Shown here: positions 10,963 through 19,774 of the stretch, piece by piece
Numbering within the stretch: the first letter of the stretch is position 1
Layout: every line of letters starts with the position of its first letter
Made by a program: the position numbers and the translations under genes
The notes under the pieces: generated by a model
What the model was told of the DNA's origin: nothing
What the model saw: the letters and a program-made list of their open reading frames with translations, nothing else
The model's database searches: none
Source of the DNA: Tepidibacter sp.
GTDB lineage: Bacteria; Bacillota; Clostridia; Peptostreptococcales; Peptostreptococcaceae
DNA length: 64,000 nucleotides
Reading direction: 5' to 3'
Assembly (NCBI RefSeq): GCF_025210165.1
Contig: NZ_JAOASI010000013.1
Coordinates: forward strand, 1-64,000

Positions 10963-12741
10963 TTAACCTAACCTATTCTTTACAAATAGAATTAGTAGGT
11001 CATCTTCTAAGCTATCTTTTTCTGTAAAGTTTTTTAATTCTATTTTAAGTTTATCATATATATTTGAGGTCGTATTAGTATAATTATTCTTTATTAATTT
11101 CTTCAACCTATCTAACCCAAATTCTTCTTTATATTGATTAGATGCTTCTATTATACCATCAGTATACATACATATAAGTTCATACTCATTTATATTATAA
11201 GAATATTCATTGTATACCATATCTTTTAATACACCAATTGGCATACCTTTATCAAAACCTATATCTTCTACGATTATTCCATTGTTTTTCTTGATTCCTA
11301 TATAGTTATGATGACCAGCATTTGCTATTACTGCTTTTCCAGTTTTAGAATCGAATATTCCTATTCTAGCTGTAGCAAATGCATTGACCTTATCAAAATC
11401 ATCATATAATATAGAATTCATCTTCGTCAATATGCTTCCAGCTGATTCTTTTTCATATACTAAAGTCTGAAGCACTCCTTTTATCATAGCTACAAAATAA
11501 TTAGACATTATTCCATGCCCCATAACATCTGCTATAAATATGCATATCTTACTCTCATCTATTCTTATTATTTTACAAAAATCTCCACCTATATATTTTG
11601 AGGGTTCATGAAAATATACTATTTCTTTTGAATCCGAAAATTTAATCTGAGTATCATTCATCATAAGTTTTTGCTGTTTTGATACAATCTCCAGCTCTTT
11701 TTCCAACAAATCATGTTCAAATATCTTCTTAGAATTATTATACATTTGAATAGCAAGCACTGTTTGAGATGAAAATATATTGAGTATTTTAATATCATCA
11801 TTAGTATATTTTTTACTGTTTACAGCTGCTATATATCCTACGGTTTCATTTTCAACCTTCAATCTATAGTATATTAAAGATTTTATATTATCATCATCTA
11901 TATGCTTTTTTAAATTTTTAGGATTATAATATTTTCCATTATTATCTATGTCTTTGTCATTTCTTATAACACACCCTAGTGCTTTGTGTATATTTATACT
12001 TTCATTTCCATATTGATTAAACGACTGTGTTTTATTGTTATTGTCATTAAGTATTACTATTGAACTCTCACTAAGTGTAAGTTTACACATTTGTCTACTA
12101 ATTAAAGAAAGAAAGTTATCTACCGATTTATTTGCGTACAGCTCTTTTGTTGCCTTGCTTATATAGTTTATAGCTTCTCTTAATTTTTTTATCAACGTAT
12201 CTATTTTATAATTTTCCTTTGTTATTTCTATTGAAAGACTTATTAACGAAGAAACAGAAAATATAAAGTTTATATCTTCTTGTGAAAGATCGTCATCTTC
12301 TGTTAGGTAACAAGTTATAAATCCAATTACATTATTATTTGCTATAAGAGGAAACACTATTCTTCCTATATATCCTTCTTTTGTTGCCATATCTCTTTCC
12401 ATTATTGCTCTATCGTCTTTAAATATATTTTTTACCCAGACTATTTTTTTTTCAAATATAGCTTCATGAATGTATTTAGGGTATTCATTGAAGTCTATTT
12501 TAATTTTATCTTCATCTGTATTTGAAAATAATTCAGGTATATAATCTAGAGTAGCAGAACACACTAAGTATGAATATTTGTAATTATTTTTATAAAATAA
12601 ATTTATACATGCTTTTCTAGGATGTATCACATTTAACATTTTAGATACAACCTCGTCTTTTATTTCAAAAAAGTTCATAGATGCAGTAACTAGTTTGGAT
12701 ATTTCTAATATATTATATACTCTATATCTATCATTTTTCAT
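10963..12741 (-). CDS. GAF-domain PP2C-type (SpoIIE/RsbU-like) serine phosphatase
   Basis: This protein has 592 residues from the ATG at 12739-12741, which follows a GGGGGG ribosome site; a GTG five codons further upstream would place that site inside the coding region. Two GAF-like sensor regions are inferred (about residues 10-165 and 195-335), joined by a helical linker, followed by a SpoIIE-type PP2C catalytic domain (375-590). Metal-binding acidic motifs are present: GGDFCK near 381, ADVMGHG near 403 and YTDGIIEA near 524. Such proteins dephosphorylate anti-sigma-factor antagonists of the SpoIIAA type in response to a ligand or redox signal. No anti-sigma partner is adjacent, though a small STAS-like protein is encoded at 39672-40013. 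Cytoplasmic: no membrane segments seen. Confidence 0.88.
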   Translation of the reverse strand: MKNDRYRVYNILEISKLVTASMNFFEIKDEVVSKMLNVIHPRKACINLFYKNNYKYSYLVCSATLDYIPELFSNTDEDKIKIDFNEYPKYIHEAIFEKKIVWVKNIFKDDRAIMERDMATKEGYIGRIVFPLIANNNVIGFITCYLTEDDDLSQEDINFIFSVSSLISLSIEITKENYKIDTLIKKLREAINYISKATKELYANKSVDNFLSLISRQMCKLTLSESSIVILNDNNNKTQSFNQYGNESINIHKALGCVIRNDKDIDNNGKYYNPKNLKKHIDDDNIKSLIYYRLKVENETVGYIAAVNSKKYTNDDIKILNIFSSQTVLAIQMYNNSKKIFEHDLLEKELEIVSKQQKLMMNDTQIKFSDSKEIVYFHEPSKYIGGDFCKIIRIDESKICIFIADVMGHGIMSNYFVAMIKGVLQTLVYEKESAGSILTKMNSILYDDFDKVNAFATARIGIFDSKTGKAVIANAGHHNYIGIKKNNGIIVEDIGFDKGMPIGVLKDMVYNEYSYNINEYELICMYTDGIIEASNQYKEEFGLDRLKKLIKNNYTNTTSNIYDKLKIELKNFTEKDSLEDDLLILFVKNRLG

Positions 12742-12777
12742 AATTTGTCCCCCCACTTCAAGCCATTTATCCGAAAG

Positions 12778-12828
12778 CTAAAAGTTCTAAGATTCCATAC
12801 TCTTATAAGTCTGGATATAAGAACTTAA
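12778..12828 (-). other. Interrupted stem-loop between two minus-strand genes
   Basis: AGTTCT pairs with AGAACT and, inside, ATTCCA with TGGAT. It could be a weak terminator of the small membrane protein gene or a leader structure of the phosphatase gene. Confidence 0.35.
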
Positions 12829-12870
12829 GTAAAATCTCTATCTAATATTAAGTTTCACTTTATGCCAAAG

Positions 12871-13371
12871 CTATTTAGAAAGTTTCTGTTGAAAAGTGTT
12901 TTCGTTCATATTTTTTATGTTACTATATATGTCATTTATAGTAAATACTAAAAGAGTGATAATTATACCCATATAAAGTTTAGTGTAGTCTGAAAACTGC
13001 ATAAGTATAAACATAACCATAACTGTTTTTATTTTTAATTTTGAATTTTCTTTTATCACTTCATCAAATACTCTCTTTAATGAAAATGTTTTATTTTTCA
13101 TATTCTCCTTAAAATTATGCGTTATAATTTTTTTATAAAATATAAATCCTATTAAAAACACTGTGCTTACATATATATTTATCTTAACCATAATCAAAAA
13201 TACAAATATGTTTAAGATATACTTAGCTATTTTAGCGAGTAAACTATCTATCTTTTTTATTATATCTATATCCTCTTTTTTATTAATACTGTATTTATTT
13301 ACTTTTTTTAAATCTTTTATTTTACCCTTTATCAATTCTTTATATATTAAGCCTACAAAATTATTTAGCAT
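12871..13371 (-). CDS. Small membrane protein, function unknown
   Basis: This protein of 166 residues is lysine- and isoleucine-rich. A cytoplasmic-looking basic N-terminal region (residues 1-45) is followed by two close hydrophobic segments (about 46-84), a charged stretch (85-113) and another hydrophobic pair (about 115-148). The start has an AGAGGTGA ribosome site seven bases upstream. A possible 50-codon frame ends just in front of it. I recognise no family. Its position between a DUF2812 membrane protein gene and the phosphatase gene suggests a small group of membrane-associated genes, but nothing more can be inferred. Confidence 0.7.
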   Translation of the reverse strand: MLNNFVGLIYKELIKGKIKDLKKVNKYSINKKEDIDIIKKIDSLLAKIAKYILNIFVFLIMVKINIYVSTVFLIGFIFYKKIITHNFKENMKNKTFSLKRVFDEVIKENSKLKIKTVMVMFILMQFSDYTKLYMGIIITLLVFTINDIYSNIKNMNENTFQQKLSK

Positions 13372-13375
13372 AAAA

Positions 13376-13528
13376 TCACCTCTTATTTTTTATTTTATTC
13401 TTTCCATTTATAAAAATTTTATACTTTTTAATTTTGTATACCTCCATAATACCAACAAGCTTTATAACTCTATATCTCAAAATAGTAACAAATATAGTTC
13501 TTATAGGCATAATAATAGGAATGCCCAT
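13376..13528 (-). CDS. Possible small basic protein of 50 residues
   Basis: An open frame starts MGIPIIMPIRTIF and ends in a lysine-rich tail; its stop codon overlaps the ribosome site of the 13371 gene. The first 30 residues are hydrophobic with scattered Arg. There is no good ribosome site close to the ATG (AAAGGG lies about 14 bases upstream), so the frame may be fortuitous or the residue of a larger gene. Included because the gap would otherwise be empty. Confidence 0.25.
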   Translation of the reverse strand: MGIPIIMPIRTIFVTILRYRVIKLVGIMEVYKIKKYKIFINGKNKIKNKR

Positions 13529-13559
13529 GTTTTTATTAAAGACATCCCTTTATATATAT

Positions 13560-14924
13560 TTATAAGTCTAATTTTTCTTTACATATACTGATAATATCTT
13601 TTCTTGAAAAAACTAAATCTCCATCTAAAACATATATGATATTATCTTTCTTAATTATTATACTAGACTTTTCATTATTAAGATAATATCCCTTTTCTAC
13701 ATTCCATATTTTATTATCTATCTTACTGATTTGATTATCCATACATTCCTCATTATATCTTTTATATTTCTTTTCTTTATCTTTTACATATTCCTCAAAT
13801 ATATAATTAGCAATATCGTTATTCCTACATTGAATATAGCGAGTTTCAATATGATTTATTTGATTAGGTTTGTACTTTCCATATAAATTTTCGCTATATT
13901 CAAGACTGATTGGAACTAAAATACTAGAGTCTTTATCTGCATAGATATCTAATTTATTTGAAGCTACTTTAAAATCAGATAACTTTAAAACAGATATATT
14001 ACTTGGTATTTCTACATCCTTGTTAAAATCTGAATCATAAAGTGATACGGTCATAAATAAAATTGTAAAACCTACTATAATACCTATAGCTAATACCAAA
14101 ATACTAACAAATAAAATAATATTCTTTTTTCTAGTTCTCTTCTTACTTCTTATTTTCTTTTTTAAATATCCACCTAATATCAAACCTATTATAACTGGTA
14201 GAAATGCTATCATTGATAATAATATACCATTATCAAATATATCAATAGAAGCATATATGATATATATAAAATATATAGCTATTAAAGTCCAGGTAATTAT
14301 ACTATTAATAAAAACCGCCTTTGCTGAAGCAAACCATAGTTTTTCACCTTTATGTACTCTAGTTTTATTTCTAATAAACCATATAGCTTGAGGCAAATAT
14401 ACCGATAAATTTATTAATATTAGAAAAATAGGTGTTATAATTGAAATCATACCAGAATTGCTAAAGAGATTTTCATAGTCAAAGCCTATAGATGGATTTA
14501 TATTAACAAATATAATAAGCATCATTAACATCATGGATATAAATTCAGTTTTCATAAAAACATTCTTTATCATTTTGTATTCTTCATTACTGTCTTTATG
14601 TATTGCTTTAGCAGCATCATTCTTATTTTTATAAAATATCTGATACAATTGGTTGCTAGTACAGTATGTCCACCCATTATTTTCACAGAGTTTTCTAAAA
14701 TCCATTGATTTTTCTTCATCTGGATAATCAAATACTGTGTCTGGATAAAATAAGTTCACATTAAAATCTAACTCTTTAGGTTCACATTTTTCAAATGTAA
14801 ACTTGCCTTTTTTAGCTTCAATTAACATATATCCTTTAGTCGACATTTCTTCAAAATAGCACTCTAAGTATTTATAGTCTGTTACAGAAGTAAATTTGTG
14901 TTTTTTTACAATATCTTTACTCAC
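13560..14924 (-). CDS. DUF2812 domain membrane protein
   Basis: This protein has 454 residues and begins at a GTG codon with an AGAGGGA ribosome site. The first 110 residues match DUF2812: an opening with KHKFTSVTDYKYLECYFEEM, then FEKCEPKELDFNVNLFY and DFRKLCENNGWTY. Several membrane segments follow (about 128-147, 155-180, 205-230, 235-255, 270-300), and a soluble C-terminal domain of about 150 residues probably lies outside. DUF2812 proteins are usually paired with PadR-type repressors; none is adjacent here. A truncated zinc-ribbon sequence lies immediately upstream. The role is unknown. Confidence 0.82.
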   Translation of the reverse strand: MSKDIVKKHKFTSVTDYKYLECYFEEMSTKGYMLIEAKKGKFTFEKCEPKELDFNVNLFYPDTVFDYPDEEKSMDFRKLCENNGWTYCTSNQLYQIFYKNKNDAAKAIHKDSNEEYKMIKNVFMKTEFISMMLMMLIIFVNINPSIGFDYENLFSNSGMISIITPIFLILINLSVYLPQAIWFIRNKTRVHKGEKLWFASAKAVFINSIITWTLIAIYFIYIIYASIDIFDNGILLSMIAFLPVIIGLILGGYLKKKIRSKKRTRKKNIILFVSILVLAIGIIVGFTILFMTVSLYDSDFNKDVEIPSNISVLKLSDFKVASNKLDIYADKDSSILVPISLEYSENLYGKYKPNQINHIETRYIQCRNNDIANYIFEEYVKDKEKKYKRYNEECMDNQISKIDNKIWNVEKGYYLNNEKSSIIIKKDNIIYVLDGDLVFSRKDIISICKEKLDL

Positions 14925-14937
14925 TCGTTATCCCTCT

Positions 14938-15024
14938 TTAACTGAATAGTTCTATATATCCACAGCAAGTACATGATGCTTTTTTTGTTTTATCTTGAAA
15001 TCTTATATTATCACACTTAAAGCA
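14938..15024 (-). pseudogene. Remnant of a small zinc-ribbon protein
   Basis: One frame here reads C-F-K-C, then about 14 residues, then CTCCGYIELFS and a stop at 14938-14940. The pattern C-x2-C...C-x-C-C-G-Y is a convincing zinc-ribbon end. No start codon exists upstream in this frame before a stop inside the terminator hairpin of the next gene (15027-15059), so the N terminus is missing. It lies between the DUF1461 gene and the DUF2812 gene, at the position where a regulator would often be. Confidence 0.4.
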
Positions 15025-15026
15025 AG

Positions 15027-15059
15027 AAAAAAAGCTAGAGCTTTGGCTCTAGCTTTTTT
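15027..15059 (-). terminator. Terminator after the DUF1461 gene
   Basis: GCTAGAGC pairs with GCTCTAGC across a TTTG loop and is flanked by A and T runs. The stop codon of the DUF1461 gene lies in the stem. Confidence 0.8.
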
Positions 15060-15679
15060 CTTTTAATCAAAAAGAAATTAATATATATTAGGATAAAAGT
15101 TAATGTTAGGGCAGTTATAAAAATATATACACTTATGCTTTGAAAAAATTCAAGTGGCAATAGATTTATTATTACACTCTCTTTTGGATTTAATAACCAG
15201 TCATCGTTATTAAAAAATATTTTATGAAATAATGTAAAGCACTTATAGTAATTTAAAGATATTATAGAGCATAATAGGATAAAAAATATACATGTTGTTA
15301 AAATGCTTTTGTTAAAACTTTTTAGCATATTCTTAATATCTTTTCTATTTATATAGATTATCCCACAAATTACTATTTCAAATAACCTTTTTATCAAGAT
15401 TCCTTTTTGAAATATATACTTTACATCCTTCATATGTCTTTTTTCTTTATTTGAAAAAACATCTTTATAATCTAAATTCACATCATACTTCAAATAGTCT
15501 ATCAAATTATAAGTTATATTCCTTACATCTTCTTTTGAATATGTAATGTTTTGATAAACATGATTTTTATCATATTGGATAAAGTAAAAGAAGGAATTTA
15601 AAGAATAAAATTCAATACTTATTAAGAGTATAAGAAAAAATATTAAACCTCCACATAAATAATATATAATTTTTTTCAT
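15035..15679 (-). CDS. TIGR01906/DUF1461 family integral membrane protein
   Basis: This protein has 214 residues. Hydrophobic segments lie at about 4-26, 95-113, 125-148 and 182-206. The family signature is visible near residue 150: FHKIFFNNDDWLLNP followed by IINLLPLEFF, matching the F-H-x2-F-F-x-N-x2-W pattern of TIGR01906 (DUF1461) proteins. These are inner-membrane proteins of unknown function, common in lactic acid bacteria and clostridia. The start codon is just 2 bases after the stop codon of the small gene upstream, so the two are probably one transcript ending at 15027-15059. Confidence 0.85.
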   Translation of the reverse strand: MKKIIYYLCGGLIFFLILLISIEFYSLNSFFYFIQYDKNHVYQNITYSKEDVRNITYNLIDYLKYDVNLDYKDVFSNKEKRHMKDVKYIFQKGILIKRLFEIVICGIIYINRKDIKNMLKSFNKSILTTCIFFILLCSIISLNYYKCFTLFHKIFFNNDDWLLNPKESVIINLLPLEFFQSISVYIFITALTLTFILIYINFFLIKRKKLEPKL

Positions 15680-15680
15680 T

Positions 15681-15854
15681 CTAAGCCATAGCTTTTTCTA
15701 ATTTTTCTAAATGCTGTATAGGAAAATATTTAAGTAACTCTTTAAACTGCTCAACTGTAAGACCTGATGTAGTTGTGTATATTCTTATTTGTTCGTCTAA
15801 TGAAGCATTCTTAAACTGCTCCTTAACCGCTTCAAAATTCACATTTTGTTCCAT
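15681..15854 (-). CDS. Small conserved-looking protein of 57 residues
   Basis: The frame starts ATG at 15852-15854 behind an excellent AAGGAGTGATTTAA ribosome site and ends 15681. The product starts MEQNVNFEAVKEQFKNAS, is charged and helix-rich, contains SGLTVEQFKELLKYF and has no cysteines or membrane segments. The strong ribosome site, normal codon use and tight spacing to the DUF1461 gene argue that it is real. I do not recognise a family. The internal T-x-E-Q-F-x-x-L-L pattern suggests a short helical bundle. Confidence 0.75.
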   Translation of the reverse strand: MEQNVNFEAVKEQFKNASLDEQIRIYTTTSGLTVEQFKELLKYFPIQHLEKLEKAMA

Positions 15855-15938
15855 TTAAATCACTCCTTAAATCATTTTAGGTATATGAAAAAAAATAAAT
15901 AAGTCAAGTTACGAAGTAATTTTGATTATTTTCTAGGC

Positions 15939-15979
15939 ACTCAATCATGAGCATAATCACTGTATATAAGTGATTGAGT
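15939..15979. promoter_or_regulatory. Overlapping inverted repeats upstream of the Crp/Fnr gene
   Basis: ACTCAATCA (15939-15947) pairs with TGATTGAGT (15971-15979), and a competing stem pairs AATCACT (15955-15961) with AGTGATT (15969-15975). The shared 3' arm makes the two folds mutually exclusive. It sits between two divergent genes, about 160 bases ahead of the regulator start, and could be an operator or a leader fold. Confidence 0.4.
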
Positions 15980-16078
15980 AACGACGAAAAGAATCAAAAA
16001 GACGAGTAAGATGACTAGTTTATTTTTTGAATATGCCTTAATTCTATTGTTTACTAAAATGCTTTAAAATATTCTATA

Positions 16079-16107
16079 TTGATTTCTAAGTTTAGTTATA
16101 TTATTAT
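16079..16107 (+). promoter_or_regulatory. Candidate promoter of the Crp/Fnr-type regulator
   Basis: TTGATT (16079-16084), a 17-base spacer and TATTAT (16102-16107) lie about 33 bases ahead of the start codon, in a fitting position for a sigma-A promoter. Confidence 0.4.
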
Positions 16108-16140
16108 TTAATACATAATTTAAAGTTAAGGAGATAAGTT

Positions 16141-16818
16141 ATGTTTGATTTAGAAAAGATTTTAAAATCTAGTGTATTGTTCAAAAATATAGGAGATATT
16201 AATTTAAATGATATGCTATCCAACATTAACTACAAAATAAAATCATTCAATAAAAACGAGTTAATAGCAATAGAAGGAGATTCTTTAACTAGTATAGGTA
16301 TTTTACTATCTGGTAATGTGGAGATTCAAAAAATCTACCCCTCTGGTAAGACTCTTACAATTTCAACATTGTCATCAGGTGATATATTTGGAGAAGTTAT
16401 AGTTTTCTCTCAAAAGAATTCATACCCTGCAACCTTAATACCAATAACTTCTACAAAAATTATGTTCATGTCAAAAGAAGATATTTTAAAGATTTGCACA
16501 ATAAATCCAGATATACTAAAAAACTTTATGTCACTATTATCTAATAAAATACTTATGCTAAATAAAAAAGTAAAAACATTATCCTATCAAACTATAAGGG
16601 AAAAGATTGCGAGCTATGTCTTAGATGAATATTCAAAACAAAAAAAGCTATTAATAAATATACCTCATTCAAGACAAGAGATGTCAGAGCAATTCGCTGT
16701 AACTAGACCATCTTTATCTAGAGAGCTTATAAAAATGAGAGAAGAAGAATTAATAGAGTTTAATAGAAATACTATACTTATAAAAAATTTAGGTAAATTA
16801 GAAGATTTTATATTGTAA
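16141..16818 (+). CDS. Crp/Fnr family transcriptional regulator
   Basis: This protein has 225 residues. An N-terminal cyclic-nucleotide-binding-type beta barrel (about 15-125) contains GILLSGNVEIQKIYPSG and the SGDIFGEV motif. A long dimerisation helix follows, then a C-terminal winged helix with a recognition region SEQFAVTRPSLSREL (about 184-198). There is no N-terminal or central cysteine cluster of the FNR type, so direct oxygen sensing through iron-sulfur is unlikely; the ligand is unknown. The start has a AAGGAGATAA ribosome site. The gene is transcribed away from the minus-strand genes on its left and shares a palindromic terminator with the spore protein gene on its right. Confidence 0.92.
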   Translation: MFDLEKILKSSVLFKNIGDINLNDMLSNINYKIKSFNKNELIAIEGDSLTSIGILLSGNVEIQKIYPSGKTLTISTLSSGDIFGEVIVFSQKNSYPATLIPITSTKIMFMSKEDILKICTINPDILKNFMSLLSNKILMLNKKVKTLSYQTIREKIASYVLDEYSKQKKLLINIPHSRQEMSEQFAVTRPSLSRELIKMREEELIEFNRNTILIKNLGKLEDFIL

Positions 16819-16844
16819 AAGCGAAGAATTAATTCTTCGCTTTT
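16817..16844. terminator. Bidirectional terminator between regulator and spore protein genes
   Basis: A 28-base perfect palindrome with half-site AAAAGCGAAGAATT, ending in T runs on both strands, begins at the stop codon of the regulator gene. It serves two convergent genes. Confidence 0.88.
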
Positions 16845-16858
16845 ATTTTTCAAACTAA

Positions 16859-17077
16859 TTATTTAGGTTGTTGTCCACTCATTTGTTGCTCAGCCATTTC
16901 AACTAATTTCTTAGTCATATTTCCACCTACATAACCATTTTGTCTAGCTGTTAGGTTTCCTTTATCCATACTTTCATAATTAGATAATCCTAATTCATTA
17001 GCTGTTTCAAGTTTCATTTGATTTAAAGCTTGTTTAGCTTCTGGAACTGCTTTGTTATTATAATTATTGTTAGCCAT
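16859..17077 (-). CDS. Alpha/beta-type small acid-soluble spore protein
   Basis: This protein of 72 residues coats and protects DNA in the dormant spore and is degraded on germination. The family hallmarks are present: an Asn/Gln-rich start, ALNQMKLETANELGL (about 17-31, with the protease-sensitive ETANELG region), NLTARQNGYVGG and the C-terminal GGNMTKKLVEMAE block. It is a single short gene with its own probable sporulation promoter upstream and a shared terminator downstream. It shows that the organism makes endospores. Confidence 0.96.
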   Translation of the reverse strand: MANNNYNNKAVPEAKQALNQMKLETANELGLSNYESMDKGNLTARQNGYVGGNMTKKLVEMAEQQMSGQQPK

Positions 17078-17114
17078 ATTAAATCCCTCACTTTATTTTT
17101 TATTTGTTGCTTAT

Positions 17115-17143
17115 TAGTATTTTGTGAAGAATTTAAAATTTCA
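17115..17143 (-). promoter_or_regulatory. Candidate forespore (sigma-G type) promoter of the spore protein gene
   Basis: On the minus strand, TGAAAT (17138-17143), a 16-base spacer and AATACTA (17115-17121) resemble the sigma-G pattern TGAATA/CATACTA. The position, about 40 bases ahead of the start codon, fits. Confidence 0.4.
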
Positions 17144-17185
17144 TGTATAGTACATTTTGTAAATCCATACTTTTTATGGAGAATA

Positions 17186-18421
17186 TTATATATTTAAACA
17201 TTCTAATCTTAAGAAATTTAAAGCTTCAATAGAAGTTCTATTTCGTATTCTATTTCTATCTCCTTTTAAATTTAATTGTTTGACCTTTGTAACTCCGTTT
17301 ATACAAATACCTATATATACAAGACCCACAGGTTTTTGATCACTTCCACCACTTGGACCTGCTATTCCTGTTACAGAAATACCTATATTAGATTTTGTGT
17401 TTTTGGCTATTCCAATAGCCATCTCAGCAGCAGTTTGTTCACTTACAGCCCCATATTTTTCAAGTGTTTCCTTTTTAACTCCAAGTCTTTTCATCTTTGA
17501 TTCATTGCTGTAAGTAACCATACCTTCATTAAATACAGACGATATTCCTGGATAATTTATAAACTTTGATGCTATAAGTCCTCCTGTACAAGATTCAGCA
17601 GTAGCTATCGTCAAATTTTTATTTATAATCATTTTAGCAACTTCAAATTCAAGGCAAGTATCATCTTCTCCATAAATAAATGGAGATAACCTTGAATAAA
17701 TTTCATTTTTTATTGGTTCAATCAACTCTTTAGCTTCTTTTTTAGATGAAGCTCTAGCTGTTATTCTAAGAGTTACCTCTGAGTTCTTTGCATAAGGCGC
17801 TATTGTTGGATTAATCTGACTTTCAATTAAATCTTTTATTTTTTCCTCTACACTACTTTCTCCCATTCCACATATTCTTAAAGTTTTAGATTCTAAAATA
17901 TTTTTTTGATATTTCTGAAGATATGGCTTTGCATAGTTTTTAAACATATGAGTCATCTCTCTTGGGGGACCAGGAAACAATATAACTGTTTTATCATTAT
18001 CCTTAATTATACAACCTGGTGCTGTTCCACAATCATTTTTTAATATAATGCTATCTTTAGGAAAAAAGGCCTGTTTCTCATTAGATTTAACCATTTTCTT
18101 ATTTTGAGATTTAAAATACTCTTTTATATAATCCATACTATCTTCATTTATTTCAAGTTTTTTATTAAAAAATTCAGCACATACTTCTTTCGTCAAATCA
18201 TCCTTAGTAGGTCCCAGCCCACCCGTAGTAATAACAAGATTTGCCCTTGTAAAAGCTATTTTAAGAGCTTCTTTTAACCTATCGGTATTATCCCCCACAA
18301 CAGTTTGATAATAAACGTAAATGCCTAAATCAGCTAGTTCTTTGGCTAAAAATTGTGCATTAGTATTAACTATATCTCCTAACAATATTTCTGTCCCAAC
18401 ACAAATTATCTCTGCTTTCAT
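17186..18421 (-). CDS. cinA: CinA family nicotinamide-nucleotide amidase / competence-damage protein
   Basis: This protein has 411 residues. The N-terminal half is a molybdopterin-binding-like fold (GTEILLGDIVNTNA near 8-21, TTGGLGPTKDD near 65) linked in this family to ADP-ribose pyrophosphatase activity. The C-terminal domain (about 255-411) with TAESCTGGLIASKF and TGIAGPSGG is the nicotinamide mononucleotide deamidase, which recycles pyridine nucleotide. Length and domain order are complete. The gene follows the HI0933-like flavoprotein gene by about 30 bases on the same strand, so they may be co-transcribed. No recA lies next to it, unlike in many Gram-positive genomes. Confidence 0.95.
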   Translation of the reverse strand: MKAEIICVGTEILLGDIVNTNAQFLAKELADLGIYVYYQTVVGDNTDRLKEALKIAFTRANLVITTGGLGPTKDDLTKEVCAEFFNKKLEINEDSMDYIKEYFKSQNKKMVKSNEKQAFFPKDSIILKNDCGTAPGCIIKDNDKTVILFPGPPREMTHMFKNYAKPYLQKYQKNILESKTLRICGMGESSVEEKIKDLIESQINPTIAPYAKNSEVTLRITARASSKKEAKELIEPIKNEIYSRLSPFIYGEDDTCLEFEVAKMIINKNLTIATAESCTGGLIASKFINYPGISSVFNEGMVTYSNESKMKRLGVKKETLEKYGAVSEQTAAEMAIGIAKNTKSNIGISVTGIAGPSGGSDQKPVGLVYIGICINGVTKVKQLNLKGDRNRIRNRTSIEALNFLRLECLNI

Positions 18422-18451
18422 ACAATCACCCCTCAGTTTATCTATATTATT

Positions 18452-19681
18452 TTAACAATTAAGTCCAGCAAGGTATCCTGTAGAAAAAGCTATTTGAAGA
18501 TTAAACCCACCTGTATAAGCATCTACATCAATAACTTCACCCGCAAAATACAATCCTTTAATTAATTTAGATTCCATAGTGCTTGGATTGATTTCATTTA
18601 TCTTTACTCCTCCAGATGTAACTATAGCATCCTTTACAGGTCTATATTTCTTTATATTTAAAGTCATGTTTTTCAAAGTATCAATTAATTTTTTACGCTC
18701 TTCTTTTGATATTTGATTTACTATTTTTTCAGAATCTATCTCTGTTAATTCTATTATAGTAGGAATCATCTTTTGAGGTAGTAGATCCTTTAAAGATTCT
18801 TCAAAAGTTTTAGTTGAATACTTATTAAAATCCCTTTGTATCCTATTATCAAGTTTTTCGTTAGATAAAGCTGGTTTTAAATCTATTATTACCTTATAAT
18901 CATTTTTATCCATATCTTTTATATAACAACTTGCAGATAATATAACAGGTCCTGATATTCCATAACTGTTAAAATTAAGTTCTCCAAAATCATCATATAC
19001 CTTTTTATTATTTTTATTTAAAACTTTCATAGATATATTTCTAAGCGTTAATCCCTGCAAATTTTTTACCCATTTTTCTTTAGTCTCAAGCGGGACTAAA
19101 GATGGCTTTATTTTATTTATATTATGTCCATTTTGTCTTGCAAATTTATATCCATCTCCAGTTGATCCTGTTTGAGGATAAGACGCTCCTCCAGTTGCAA
19201 CTATAACTCTATCACACTCTATAATTTTTCCATTTTTCATTATTACACCTTTTGCAAGTCCATCCTTTGATTCAACCTTGTCAACTTCTCCTTTTAAAAT
19301 TTTTACATTATTTTGTTTCATATATTTTTTTAGAGCTTCAACCACATCTGAAGATTTATCTGAAGCTGGGAATACTCTATTTCCTCTCTCTACCTTAGTT
19401 TTAACACCTAATTTATTAAATAAATCTATAACATCCATATTCGTAAATGTATAAAAAGCACTATATAAAAATTTCCCATTTACAGGAACATTCTCTATTA
19501 ACTCTTCCACATCACAATCATTAGTTATATTGCATCTTCCTTTTCCCGTTATTAAAAGTTTCTTTCCCATGATACTATTTTTTTCAATCAAAATAACATC
19601 TAGACCTCTTTTACCAGCAATAGATGCTGCAATCATTCCAGCTGCTCCTCCACCAATTACTACTACTTTTTTATCTATCAA
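18452..19681 (-). CDS. BaiN/HI0933-family NAD(P)/FAD-dependent oxidoreductase
   Basis: This protein has 409 residues. The N-terminal dinucleotide fold (VVVIGGGAAGMIAA, residues 5-18) is followed by the family motif KKLLITGKGRCNITN near residue 42. Further signatures are TGGASYPQTGSTGDGY near 165 and, at the C terminus, GLYFAGEVIDVDAYTGGFNLQ. Members are cytosolic flavoproteins of mostly unknown substrate; one clostridial member (BaiN) was linked to bile-acid dehydroxylation, but the family is widespread and that role should not be assumed here. The gene precedes cinA closely on the same strand. Confidence 0.9.
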   Translation of the reverse strand: MIDKKVVVIGGGAAGMIAASIAGKRGLDVILIEKNSIMGKKLLITGKGRCNITNDCDVEELIENVPVNGKFLYSAFYTFTNMDVIDLFNKLGVKTKVERGNRVFPASDKSSDVVEALKKYMKQNNVKILKGEVDKVESKDGLAKGVIMKNGKIIECDRVIVATGGASYPQTGSTGDGYKFARQNGHNINKIKPSLVPLETKEKWVKNLQGLTLRNISMKVLNKNNKKVYDDFGELNFNSYGISGPVILSASCYIKDMDKNDYKVIIDLKPALSNEKLDNRIQRDFNKYSTKTFEESLKDLLPQKMIPTIIELTEIDSEKIVNQISKEERKKLIDTLKNMTLNIKKYRPVKDAIVTSGGVKINEINPSTMESKLIKGLYFAGEVIDVDAYTGGFNLQIAFSTGYLAGLNC

Positions 19682-19741
19682 TCAAAATTCCTCCTCAGTT
19701 ATTTATCTTAATTACATTTAAAATAATAACCGAAAAATAAA

Positions 19742-19770
19742 ATAAGGACAAGATTAAATCTTATCCTTAT
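19742..19770 (-). terminator. Terminator of the double-cubane operon
   Basis: ATAAGGACAAGATT pairs with AATCTTATCCTTAT with one mismatch, four bases past the activator stop codon, and a T-rich tract follows on the minus strand. Confidence 0.75.
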
Positions 19771-19774
19771 CTTA

